DNA of 64,000 nucleotides from Bacillota bacterium (GCA_023416275.1 JAEZIB010000141.1:1-64000); one strand, 5' to 3'; positions 34,938 to 43,464 are shown, counted from the first letter of the stretch. The notes: generated from the letters alone by a model not told the origin. Numbers and translations are program-made.

Positions 34938-35105
34938 TTATTCCTCCTATAGCAGCACGGTAGTATATAACAGCTTAATACAATTTTTACTTTAAAGAAC
35001 CCTTAAAACTACTTTGTGAATAATATGTAATATTATTATGTTTGAGCAATTATGGATATTGGGTCTATCTTATCTAATTATATACATAATTAGCACTTGT
35101 AGTTT
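34938..35105. other. Leader between promoter and DUF4255 gene
   Basis: About 168 bases of AT-rich untranslated region downstream of the predicted promoter. No riboswitch or terminator was recognised. Confidence 0.35.
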
Positions 35106-35134
35106 ATAATATACTATTTTTTTTTCTAAGTCAA
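35106..35134 (-). promoter_or_regulatory. Predicted sigma-A promoter for the structural operon
   Basis: On the minus strand TTGACT (35129-35134) is followed 17 bases later by TATTAT (35106-35111). It would drive DUF4255, sheath and the downstream tail genes. Confidence 0.6.
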
Positions 35135-35138
35135 TTAG

Positions 35139-35261
35139 AATCAGCAAAAGCTGATAGTAATTGACTTTAGTCAACATGCAATTGGCTAAAGCTGATTATA
35201 ATTGACTTTAGTCAACATACAATCAGCAAAAGCTGATAGCAATTGACTTTAGTTAACACAC
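35139..35261 (-). repeat. Three 41-bp palindrome-bearing tandem repeats
   Basis: Units are 35139-35179, 35180-35220 and 35221-35261. Each has an AATCAGC/GCTGAT hairpin (altered in unit 2) and a TTGACTTTAGTCAA palindrome. The array abuts the predicted promoter, whose -35 is TTGACT. A 41-base period places the sites on one DNA face. Confidence 0.85.
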
Positions 35262-35290
35262 TATCGTCAAAATGCGACATTTCGGTTTTA

Positions 35291-35310
35291 GGTTAAAGCC
35301 TACTAATGTC
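35291..35310 (-). repeat. Dispersed repeat, element A, partial copy
   Basis: ATTAGTAGGCTTTAA resembles the core of element A (ATTACTAGGCTTTAA). It lies just 3' of the cargo C gene. Confidence 0.4.
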
Positions 35311-35375
35311 TTAAAACAATTCAAACCAAACTGTGTCATAAGCCTAAAAGACAATGGCCTTGACCCTGGAAGCAC

Positions 35376-36446
35376 TCAATATTTGAGCGTACTTAGAACC
35401 TGCGCAATCTCCTCCCTTGGCCACTTGCCAGATTGCTTGTACTTATCAATCAATTGGTTTATCTGCTCCGCTTGCAACTTTGGCCATTCGCCAGAGACCG
35501 CTGCAGACCGTGCCAAAATCATCTCCAGCTTTGAGGCATCATCCACGGTTACATACTCTGCAGCATTCACATCTTTCATATATGTCACACTCGACATGTT
35601 CGAAACCATAGTATTATATGAATTGTTAGCTTGCTTTAGAGCTGTATTGCTAATTAGCGGATAATTTCCAGCGTGTAGTTGTTGTCCGTAGCCCAGTTGG
35701 TTGATTTGAACTGCATTACTAACTGCATTATGTTTTTCCGTTGGCGATACACCAATAGTTGGTTTATCGGTACGATTAGCTAGATACTGATGGTAGGCTG
35801 TGTCTCCAACTAGCAGTCCACGCTGCATCTCACGATATTCGAATGCGTTCATTCCAGTCTGGTCACGTGTAGGTCTAGAACCCGTCCCAATGTGATCTCT
35901 GTGTAAGGCATGTACCTCTTGGTATGCGGGTGCTATGTACTCTAACACTTGAGCATCTTTAGATTCTTGTCGTGGTAGCTTACCATCTGCCAGTACTGCA
36001 TAACCAATAGTATGTTCTGACTCGTGTGTTGAACCAGAAACTATATCTGCTAAAAGCTTTGTGAGTCGTATCTGTTCTTGAGACTTCGCACCGTGTTGTC
36101 CAAGCGTGAATCTTAAGCGGCCTTGAGGAAGTCCTTTTACGGCCCGTTTATAGAAATCAGGATTTTTTTTCTTCTTAGAAGTCTTTTGGGCTTTGGTACT
36201 AGAACCCGTCTTCGACGGAAAACTTTTTTTTGTGCCTCTTGCTAACTGTAATGTAACCCTTTTATTGACTTGTGGATTTATCTTTGCATCATCTTGCAGT
36301 TTGGTTTGCACAACTAATCCAGACAGATTATTCATAAACTCAAATCCTTGCTTTCCTGTGCTTTTCTTCTGAGCCACTGAATTAGCTATCACCCTACTTT
36401 TTTTATCTATTTTTTTCTCTTTATTTTTCTCTACTTGTGCATACAT
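35376..36446 (-). CDS. Candidate eCIS cargo C with HExxH motif
   Basis: A 356-residue protein. Residues 1-40 are the cargo leader (MYAQVEKNKEKKIDKKSRVI, then NSVAQKK and GKQGFEF) shared with cargo B and, more loosely, cargo A. Residues 141-145 read HESEH, an HExxH zinc-protease-like motif in STHESEHTIGY, with further histidines in ALHRDHIGTG. A basic stretch lies at 73-100. A GNYPLISNT segment echoes the DUF4157 protein. No signal peptide. The activity is unknown; a zinc-dependent toxin is a hypothesis. The ribosome site is weak (AAGGAA far from the ATG). Confidence 0.55.
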   Translation of the reverse strand: MYAQVEKNKEKKIDKKSRVIANSVAQKKSTGKQGFEFMNNLSGLVVQTKLQDDAKINPQVNKRVTLQLARGTKKSFPSKTGSSTKAQKTSKKKKNPDFYKRAVKGLPQGRLRFTLGQHGAKSQEQIRLTKLLADIVSGSTHESEHTIGYAVLADGKLPRQESKDAQVLEYIAPAYQEVHALHRDHIGTGSRPTRDQTGMNAFEYREMQRGLLVGDTAYHQYLANRTDKPTIGVSPTEKHNAVSNAVQINQLGYGQQLHAGNYPLISNTALKQANNSYNTMVSNMSSVTYMKDVNAAEYVTVDDASKLEMILARSAAVSGEWPKLQAEQINQLIDKYKQSGKWPREEIAQVLSTLKY

Positions 36447-36493
36447 CTCTCATCAATTCCTTATTGGATTTTTTTTCGTATTGGCTTTGTTTT

Positions 36494-36868
36494 TTATTGA
36501 AAATTAGCAATTTCCGCATTGCACCAATTTATACATGCAGCTGCACCTGGCTCACCTACCTGATTATTGAGAGTATTAATCACTTCCTGTAAAGCAGGTC
36601 TTCGGTAGACCTGATTAACCCCAATGTTTATACGGCTTCTCTGATTATTTCCGTTTTTGTAGTGTGGTTGCCTAATCTCAATATGCATATGGTGCCTAGC
36701 TGGCTCGCCAATAAACCTCATCTGAACTACACCATTTAAATCTTGCCTATTATCCACAAACCCAAAACCTTGCTTCCCCGTGGCTTTTTTCTGAACAACT
36801 GAATTAGTTATCACCCTACTTTTATTCCCTATTTTATTCTCTTTCTTTTTCTCTACTTGTGCATACAT
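36494..36868 (-). CDS. Candidate eCIS cargo B (short)
   Basis: A 124-residue protein with GAGGAGGG upstream of the ATG. Residues 1-52 are very similar to the cargo C leader (MYAQVEKKKENKIGNKSRVI, then NSVVQKK and GKQGFGF). The remaining ~70 residues start with VVQMRFIGEPARHHMHIEI and end in ACINWCNAEIANFQ. The VVQM junction resembles those of other injection-system cargos. The catalytic part is short and unrecognised; the gene could encode a small toxin or be a shortened copy. It lies 47 bases upstream of the cargo C gene. Confidence 0.55.
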   Translation of the reverse strand: MYAQVEKKKENKIGNKSRVITNSVVQKKATGKQGFGFVDNRQDLNGVVQMRFIGEPARHHMHIEIRQPHYKNGNNQRSRINIGVNQVYRRPALQEVINTLNNQVGEPGAAACINWCNAEIANFQ

Positions 36869-36921
36869 AGCTTACCCTCCTCAACTTAATTTGGTGCTCG
36901 ACACAGATGTCCCTTCCAGTT

Positions 36922-37533
36922 TTATTCACCCTTGCCTGTATAGTTGTAAGCCTTCGCTCCCATTACATCTGCCTCATGCTCTAATCCTGGATTATCATTT
37001 ACTTTAACACCTTGTAGCTGCAGGGTTGGTTGAACCCTACCCTGTGCCTGCTGTACTACATGCCAGGCTTCATGGGCAAGGTGCTTCTCCTGTCCCGATG
37101 CCACATGAATATCCCTACCCTGTGTATATGCTAAGGCTCCTACATGTGCTGGTTTATCCGAATTATAATGTACTCTTACATCACTCATATCCATCCCAGA
37201 AAGACTTTCCACCCCTGACTTTAGTTGATCTGGCATTCCAGTATTATTTTTTTTCATCTGGACAGGTTCAGGCATCTTTTGTATATGCAAGTTTTCATCT
37301 ACCTCTTGCATTGATTTCCTTTGGAGAGGTTTGGTATTCGATAAATTAATCAATGGATAATTTCCAGTGCTCTTCTTAAACTGCACTGTATCAACCTCCG
37401 CAAGCAAGGTATTGGTGGCTGCTACAGCACGCTGAACAGGCTTTGCGGAAGTAGGCTTTCGCTTTTGCGATTTACTCGCTATGCTGACCCTCTGGGCTTT
37501 TTTTTCACTCTTATTACTTTTATCTGCAAACAT
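36922..37533 (-). CDS. DUF4157 protein with HExxH motif
   Basis: A 203-residue protein. An N-terminal Lys/Ser-rich basic region (about 1-95) precedes the DUF4157 domain: MPDQLKSGVESLSGMDMSDV, HYNSDKPAHVGALAYTQG and HLAHEAWHVVQQAQGRVQPT. HEAWH (154-158) is the HExxH zinc motif, and GLEHEADVMG supplies a third ligand candidate. DUF4157 proteins are frequent in eCIS clusters and fused to toxin domains; here none follows, so it may be a processing protease or stand-alone effector. AGGAAGGGGG lies before the ATG. Confidence 0.75.
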   Translation of the reverse strand: MFADKSNKSEKKAQRVSIASKSQKRKPTSAKPVQRAVAATNTLLAEVDTVQFKKSTGNYPLINLSNTKPLQRKSMQEVDENLHIQKMPEPVQMKKNNTGMPDQLKSGVESLSGMDMSDVRVHYNSDKPAHVGALAYTQGRDIHVASGQEKHLAHEAWHVVQQAQGRVQPTLQLQGVKVNDNPGLEHEADVMGAKAYNYTGKGE

Positions 37534-37551
37534 CTTATCCCCCTTCCTTGA

Positions 37552-39690
37552 TTAAATATATTCTTCTATATCATCGAGGTTGATCATTTTTCCTATCTTT
37601 TTAAACTCTGTCAGTGCAGCTTTTATTATGTGACTATTCCCTACCGCTTCATTTTTTTCTGCTGCGATAAATGCGGCAGCTAGTACTATATTTTTTATAT
37701 TTCCTCCACTCACCTCAAATTTCTCTGCAATCCAAGGAAAACTGATGTCATCTTGTAACGGAGTATCTTTGGGGAATAAAGAACGCCAAATCATTTCTCT
37801 ATAAGTTGCATTTGGAAACGGAAACTCAATAACAAAATTAAAACGTCGTAAAAACGCCTCATCAATATTCTTCATAAAATTTGTAGCTAAAATGGTGACA
37901 CCTTCATAATCTTCGATTCTTTGTAGTAAGTATGCCGTTTCCACATTGGCATGTCGGTCATGGGAATCTTTGACCTCGGTACGCTTGCCAAAAATAGCAT
38001 CTGCTTCATCAAAAAAGAGTATGGCATTACTAAGCTGTGCTTCATCAAAAATTTCTTCAAGATTTTTTTCCGTTTCACCTATGTATTTGCTTACCATTTT
38101 TGCTATATCTACTTTATAAAGCTCCAGTTGGAGTTCATTTGCCACCACCTGTGCCGCCATTGTCTTCCCTGTACCCGGAGGCCCCGAAAAAAGTATGCTG
38201 AGCCCTTTGCCATAGAAAAGTCTTTTATTAAATCCCCAATCCCCAAAAACCGTCTGTCTAAATTTCATTTGGTTGCAGGCATCTTTTAATAAATTCCTTG
38301 CGTCCTCCGAAAGAATGATATCATCCCAATGAAACTTTGCTTCAATTCTTCGTGCCTTGGTAATTAAGTGAGTTTTTCCATTTTGATAACAAGCCAAATT
38401 AAGGCTGTCTATATCTATTCCCTCTGAGCTGCTCTTATTTCCAACAGCATTTATATTTGCCAATTCAAGCGTATCCTTTATCTGGCCTGGTGTAAATCGA
38501 AATTTGGACGCAAACTCTCCCCAATTCACTGTAGTGCTGAATCTATAATACTTTCCCATCTCCTGCCACAGTAGCTTTCTCTCTTGTTCATCGGGCAGCT
38601 CTAATGAAAAGTGAAGGATCATCTCCTTTTGGGAAGGCATGTATTTTTTTATGGAATCAGAGGAAATAATATAAAACATTTCACCTCTTGGAAATTCTTT
38701 TATGTACTCTGTTTTAAGTTCAATTAGTCCATCTATTATTTTATCTTCAATGGTATTTGGCATTTTTACTGCAAGCACAGCATTTTGAAGAATTGTTTCA
38801 CACAAGATAGATTTTATGAGTTTGTCAGGGCTTGTATCTGATAAAAACAGCTTCATATCCACCAGCAACAGAGTTCTACTTAAGCTCTTACATAAATGCA
38901 TTAGCTGAAATGTTTTTCCTGTCCCATAGGCTCCTTCCAGATGAAGCAGGAGGGTTTCCCTTTCCTGCAAGTCGGATGTATAATAGTTCTGAAGCCTTTC
39001 CTGGAGTTCCTTTTGGATAAGCAAAGGAGCAAGAATGACATCAGAGTGAAATATTTCAATATACTTTTCTTGGGAAAGCTTATCACTCCCCAATAGATAA
39101 TGCACAATTCGCGCATTTAGGCGCATCTCCCGATTTTGCTCATATGTATTCCACGGTGAATCAAAGAACAGAAATTTTTGCAAAGAACCGCCATAGATCC
39201 ACTGTTTTTTATGCTTGATAATTTCCGTGGGATTATCGTATAGTATATTTAAAACAATTTCTAGTGTGGGATGTTTGATTGAAGTGTCATCGGCAATAAG
39301 TCCATATACTTTTTCGTATTTTGGATGCAATTCAGCTGCAAGGCACATAATCACAATTTGCCTTTCCAGCCATGAAAGGGAGAATTTTTTGCATAATAAA
39401 TCTAGATTATTTATTTGTCTGTTATTCTCCATTTCCATTTCTCTTGAAATATACTCACTTTTTAATTGTTGTAGTTCCTCCGTATTGTAGGATTCATTTT
39501 CATTTGTGAATAGTTTCAAAGTTTGGATAAAATTCATAGAAAAGCCACTATTGGAGGATTCAACACATAGACTTTGTATCTTGATAAGCAGCCTGAGTAT
39601 TTTAATATCAAGAATTTCAAGTAAATCAAAGATATACTCGTCCAATTCCTGAGTTATTAATTGGTTTTTGAGTGTTATTCTGTCCAGCAT
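37552..39690 (-). CDS. AAA+ ATPase of the injection system (Afp15-like)
   Basis: A 712-residue protein with two ATPase-like domains. The first has GAYGTGKT (253-260) but a less clear second half. The second has GPPGTGKT near 500, the Walker B ILFFDEADAIFG near 557 and an arginine-finger-like AFLRRFNFVIEFPFP. An N-terminal helical region (about 1-200) precedes them. In eCIS this ATPase is conserved and needed for assembly or disassembly of particles. It is encoded between cargo A and the DUF4157 gene; AGAAAGGTGA lies upstream of the ATG. Confidence 0.85.
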   Translation of the reverse strand: MLDRITLKNQLITQELDEYIFDLLEILDIKILRLLIKIQSLCVESSNSGFSMNFIQTLKLFTNENESYNTEELQQLKSEYISREMEMENNRQINNLDLLCKKFSLSWLERQIVIMCLAAELHPKYEKVYGLIADDTSIKHPTLEIVLNILYDNPTEIIKHKKQWIYGGSLQKFLFFDSPWNTYEQNREMRLNARIVHYLLGSDKLSQEKYIEIFHSDVILAPLLIQKELQERLQNYYTSDLQERETLLLHLEGAYGTGKTFQLMHLCKSLSRTLLLVDMKLFLSDTSPDKLIKSILCETILQNAVLAVKMPNTIEDKIIDGLIELKTEYIKEFPRGEMFYIISSDSIKKYMPSQKEMILHFSLELPDEQERKLLWQEMGKYYRFSTTVNWGEFASKFRFTPGQIKDTLELANINAVGNKSSSEGIDIDSLNLACYQNGKTHLITKARRIEAKFHWDDIILSEDARNLLKDACNQMKFRQTVFGDWGFNKRLFYGKGLSILFSGPPGTGKTMAAQVVANELQLELYKVDIAKMVSKYIGETEKNLEEIFDEAQLSNAILFFDEADAIFGKRTEVKDSHDRHANVETAYLLQRIEDYEGVTILATNFMKNIDEAFLRRFNFVIEFPFPNATYREMIWRSLFPKDTPLQDDISFPWIAEKFEVSGGNIKNIVLAAAFIAAEKNEAVGNSHIIKAALTEFKKIGKMINLDDIEEYI

Positions 39691-39728
39691 ATGGTTTTCA
39701 CCTTTCTTATCTGTACATTTGATTTTGT

Positions 39729-40403
39729 TTATTCCTCTTCCTCTACACCATGTAAATGATTAATTTGAGCTCCTTTTAGCCCTAGCACAGGATGCCCATA
39801 CTTTTCCTCTTGCTGCTTGATAGTACGATTTCCCTGTTTGTCGGAGGTAACTCTGGCTGATTTTGTTGAATACACAAAGCGTGTAGGTTTGTTAACACCC
39901 ATTTTAGGAACAAGATTTCCACCTATGATATCACATTCAGACATTTTTATTCCTTCAAGCATAAAACGTGTCTCTGCATTTTGATCTTCAGCTGACATTT
40001 TAACTACAGTACTAGTACCAGCCTGTTTACCACCTCCCCAAGTTCTTGTTTTCGCTACCTGCTTAGATGCATTTTTTACATTGGTTCCAGGAGGTACAAG
40101 ATGTTTTTTTGAAAAAGCCGATGTAGTCGTTTTTTTAGGCATTTCAGCCAATGCTTTCTTTTTTGCTTCTTGAAATGCTTTTAACTTTGCTTCATGTTCA
40201 TCTCGTTGTTGCTTTGTCCACCTGCACAATTGAATAATCTCACTGTTAGATATCTCTTTACGTTGAAGTAAGTTCTGACTTTTAGTTCCCAGAGAATCAT
40301 TTACAAACTTAAATCTTTGTTTTACACTATGTTCATTTTTAGTAATTGAATTAGTAGTCGCCTTACTTTTATTCTCTTTGGACTGCGCCACTCTTTCATA
40401 CAT
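39729..40403 (-). CDS. Candidate eCIS cargo A, first gene of the operon
   Basis: A 224-residue protein. The start MYERVAQSKENKSKATTNSI with VKQRFKFVND is a diverged version of the cargo B/C leader. LLQRKEISNSEIIQLCRW follows, like the VIQL junctions of injection-system effectors. The basic middle (residues 65-120) and a beta-like C-terminus (MLEGIKMSECDIIGGNLVPK) gave no family match. GGGGAGG lies upstream. It is 38 bases upstream of the ATPase gene and has a predicted promoter at 40512-40540, making it the first gene of the cluster. Confidence 0.55.
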   Translation of the reverse strand: MYERVAQSKENKSKATTNSITKNEHSVKQRFKFVNDSLGTKSQNLLQRKEISNSEIIQLCRWTKQQRDEHEAKLKAFQEAKKKALAEMPKKTTTSAFSKKHLVPPGTNVKNASKQVAKTRTWGGGKQAGTSTVVKMSAEDQNAETRFMLEGIKMSECDIIGGNLVPKMGVNKPTRFVYSTKSARVTSDKQGNRTIKQQEEKYGHPVLGLKGAQINHLHGVEEEE

Positions 40404-40511
40404 ATCTTAACCTCCCCAACTATTCATTATAAAAATCCCACTTATTATCTATAACAGTCTATATTAATCTATTAATTTATTATTATCGACAAATCTACTA
40501 CACTTATAAGA

Positions 40512-40540
40512 ATATTACCATATTAATAATATTTGGACAA
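40512..40540 (-). promoter_or_regulatory. Predicted promoter of the cargo/ATPase genes
   Basis: TTGTCC (40535-40540) and TAATAT (40512-40517) on the minus strand have a 17-base spacer. The region is AT-rich, so chance matches are possible. Confidence 0.4.
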
Positions 40541-40586
40541 TTAGTTAATGCATGGTTAATAGAAGTGTAGCTTTACAACTTTTATT

Positions 40587-40648
40587 GATAATGCTGCCAC
40601 ATCTGATTTTACTGAGCTTTAAGCAGTATATTCAAATAAGAAGCTTTG
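40587..40648 (+). repeat. Dispersed repeat, element A, copy 3
   Basis: GCTGCCACATCTGATTTTAC and GCTTTAAGCAGTATATTC match copies 1 and 2 but on the opposite strand. It lies between the pectinase terminator and the cargo promoter. Confidence 0.65.
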
Positions 40649-40714
40649 GTATTTTAAATTAAAGATGAATGGTTACTTGAATGGGTTTTGTACTCAACAC
40701 CCATGCTTCAGACA

Positions 40715-40749
40715 AAAAATCAAAGGCAGTTTAATACACGCTGCCTTTG
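40715..40749 (-). terminator. Terminator of the PL10-CE8 gene
   Basis: On the minus strand CAAAGGCAG (40741-40749) pairs with CTGCCTTTG (40721-40729), followed by ATTTTTT. Confidence 0.75.
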
Positions 40750-40800
40750 TTTTGCAAATTAGCTTATTAAATTCAAGTAAAATTTATCTGTTATATTATA

Positions 40801-43407
40801 TTAAGCCCCTAATAAATATTTCTTCATCAATGCCAAATCAATTGCATCTACAGAACCGCTATTATCCATATCAGCTGCCTTTAATGATTCACCCGTCAAA
40901 AGCTCAATTCCAAGAAGATGTTTCTTTATAACAGCAAAATCCAATGCATCTATAACTCCATCATTAAATACATCACCGGGTATAATTATATCAGAATAAT
41001 CTGGTTGAACAATAACGATATAATTCACTACACTACTATTTGCACCATTTGTTCCAAGTTCAACAGTTGTTCCATATGGACAAATCTTCTTATATATATT
41101 AAATGTAACTGATGCATCATTGGCTAATGTTTCTCCTGTATTAGTCCAACTACTAAGCCAGCTTGGAATAATTGTTAATCTTGTATCTAGCCCAACATAA
41201 CAAACTATATCCCTACCAGGAGTAAATGTTGCCTCTGTTGTTGTAAACATTTTTGAATCACATGCAGTTCTTATCCACTCTGACCCTAATAGGAAATCTG
41301 GAATTTTAGTGAATTTATATGTCCTGTCTCCAAAAAACAGGTCTCCAATCTGTAAGTTTTTCTGAATTGACCAATCAGCATAATTTGTTGTATCGTTTAT
41401 TGCCAAGGACTTAATATATTCTCCTTCAAGTGCAGGCTGCTCTACCACTTCAGTTACGTTTGGATTCCAACCATCTGTACCTGCAAGGAACTTTTCCATT
41501 GTATATTCAGATGCTCTTGATGAAGGTAATTGCTTTCTGGATGCATTTGAACCAGCACCAGTATTGAGGTATTCCCACATTTCATAATTTTCAGGATAAT
41601 TGCCTGACATGCTGGTCCATCCAGCCGAAGCTATATGGTTACCTAGTTCACATTCTCTAAATAATACTTTTGGAGTAATAGTAGAAGTATCTGAGCTTGG
41701 TATCCACGGTCTTCCCAAAGAAATGGTTTTTGATGTACTACTACTGCTTGTCAGTTTACATTTATAGAATAGATAACCCTTTTGATCAGCTTTTGTACTT
41801 GGAGCTGTGACACATCCACCACTCCTATTTAACGAATAAACTTCACAATTGTAAAATACTGCAGTTGCTGCTCCAAATATAAAATCTACATCTCCCTCAA
41901 TATAACAGTTGTAGTAATATTGTCTTCCGCTATTTGCATACAAGGTATCCTGATTCCCCTTGAAAGAACAATTCTTGAATATCATTTTATCGGCTTTAGC
42001 AAGCATTGCTACTGCTTGACTGCTGCCATTGGCAACCTCATCGTAGGAATTCTCAAAAGTTATATTCTCTGCCTGAAATCCGCTACCTGCTATGGTAATG
42101 CTGGCACTTCCTGTTGTTCCCAAGGTACCACCTGTAGACGTACTAGTGCTTGCAGCATCACTGTAGGTTAAAATTGTCCCCTCTTTGCTTTGGCCAATTA
42201 GCGTGATATTTATTTTAGATGAACCTATGTTCATTTTCTCCTTGTAGGTACCGTTCTTGATGTATATTGTTGTTCTAGTTGCACTATTATTAGGTACACT
42301 ATTTATAGCAGCCTGAACGGTAGTATAATTTCCACTTCCATCTTTTGCAACCACTATATCATATTTTACAGGCTCTGTTATTGGATTCTCTTTAACAAGC
42401 TTAGCAGGCCAACTACCATACCATGCATAGCCAACTCTTCTTTCCTGACTAAGTTCTGACATTTGATAATGGATAGAACCATCTCTATCAACAAACATCG
42501 GTTTATTTGTGTTAATTTCATAAAAACGTGCCCAAATTGGACCTGCAGTTGAATCGTTCACAATATATCTGTCATCATCCGTTGTAACCACTTTAATCCC
42601 GTTAATCTGAACTTTTGCCATCCATGCAATAGCGGAGTTAATTGCATTTGTTATCTCAGTGCTTGGATTAATTATTGTCTTCAAGTAATTTACAATTCCA
42701 ACACTTTCACTAGCAGAATTGGAAGGCAATTCATAAGCCCTGCCAGTTGTTGGCTTCAAGGTATTTTCATCATGCTGCTGGCACCAAGCTGTCTTGACAC
42801 TATTAACAGTTATCTGTGTATTCAGAAAGCATTGTATACCTTTTTGAATTGCAGTACCCGCCCTTGAAGCCCTATTGGAATCAACAAAGGTAAAATCTCC
42901 TGTTTTATTTGCAACACTTGTCAGCAAATTCATAACATGAATCATAGCATTGTCATTATAGGTAATATGTGCATGATAAGTTCCAGCATCACTGAAAATC
43001 TGTGGCCAACCACCGTTTGCGTATTGACCATTTAAAAGAAGATCAATACCCTTTTGACACGAAGTAAGGTATTTTGAATTGTTGGTCTGTTTGTATGTCT
43101 TAGCTAATACAATAATTTGAGAGGTAGTTGTGTCATTATCAATTGTAGATTTCCCCCATGAACCAGTATCGCTTACAGTCATATCTTTTCTCCAGCCTCC
43201 ATCAGAAAGCTGGTATTGGACTATACTGTCTGCGAGTTTAATTCCATCGCTACTTCCAAACCACGTATCAGAGTTTTTAAATACGCTGTCCCAATCGGGA
43301 GAAGAAGCCAATACTGCTTTTGGTAACAGCATTACTAAAGAAAAAATAAACACCAGCATTACTGTACTCAATACCTTAAAAATCATAATCTTACTACTTC
43401 TCACCAT
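40801..43407 (-). CDS. Cellulosomal pectate lyase (PL10) - pectin methylesterase (CE8), dockerin
   Basis: An 868-residue secreted enzyme. A signal peptide ends near residue 36. Residues about 38-335 resemble PL10 pectate lyases (SDGGWRKDMT, NGGWPQIFSD). From about 349, YDIVVAKDGSGNYTTVQAAI, GNQDTLY, DFIFG and LGRPW are pectin methylesterase landmarks with catalytic Asp and Arg. After an unassigned ~150-residue beta region comes a type I dockerin (GDVFNDGVIDALD, then ADMDNSGSVDAID). The fusion would de-esterify and then cleave pectin. The ATG at 43407 has AGGAGG 8 bases upstream. Confidence 0.85.
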   Translation of the reverse strand: MVRSSKIMIFKVLSTVMLVFIFSLVMLLPKAVLASSPDWDSVFKNSDTWFGSSDGIKLADSIVQYQLSDGGWRKDMTVSDTGSWGKSTIDNDTTTSQIIVLAKTYKQTNNSKYLTSCQKGIDLLLNGQYANGGWPQIFSDAGTYHAHITYNDNAMIHVMNLLTSVANKTGDFTFVDSNRASRAGTAIQKGIQCFLNTQITVNSVKTAWCQQHDENTLKPTTGRAYELPSNSASESVGIVNYLKTIINPSTEITNAINSAIAWMAKVQINGIKVVTTDDDRYIVNDSTAGPIWARFYEINTNKPMFVDRDGSIHYQMSELSQERRVGYAWYGSWPAKLVKENPITEPVKYDIVVAKDGSGNYTTVQAAINSVPNNSATRTTIYIKNGTYKEKMNIGSSKINITLIGQSKEGTILTYSDAASTSTSTGGTLGTTGSASITIAGSGFQAENITFENSYDEVANGSSQAVAMLAKADKMIFKNCSFKGNQDTLYANSGRQYYYNCYIEGDVDFIFGAATAVFYNCEVYSLNRSGGCVTAPSTKADQKGYLFYKCKLTSSSSTSKTISLGRPWIPSSDTSTITPKVLFRECELGNHIASAGWTSMSGNYPENYEMWEYLNTGAGSNASRKQLPSSRASEYTMEKFLAGTDGWNPNVTEVVEQPALEGEYIKSLAINDTTNYADWSIQKNLQIGDLFFGDRTYKFTKIPDFLLGSEWIRTACDSKMFTTTEATFTPGRDIVCYVGLDTRLTIIPSWLSSWTNTGETLANDASVTFNIYKKICPYGTTVELGTNGANSSVVNYIVIVQPDYSDIIIPGDVFNDGVIDALDFAVIKKHLLGIELLTGESLKAADMDNSGSVDAIDLALMKKYLLGA

Positions 43408-43464
43408 ATCCATTACCTCCTGTTTTATACTTGTTTCTTTAAATATGCCAAAGGTTGTAAATAC

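Larger units (their letters stand above)
40404..40800. other. Intergenic region between cargo A and pectinase genes
   Basis: It contains the predicted cargo-operon promoter, a full element A copy and the pectinase gene terminator. No gene was found. Confidence 0.6.

Noticed and set aside
35139..35261. CRISPR array.
   Set aside because: Three 41-bp direct repeats without intervening spacers. They contain palindromes next to a promoter.
15408..40403. Prophage or R-type pyocin/T6SS.
   Set aside because: No head, portal, terminase, integrase or lysis gene, and no TssJLM-type membrane complex. AAA+ ATPase, DUF4255 and DUF4157 genes fit an eCIS.
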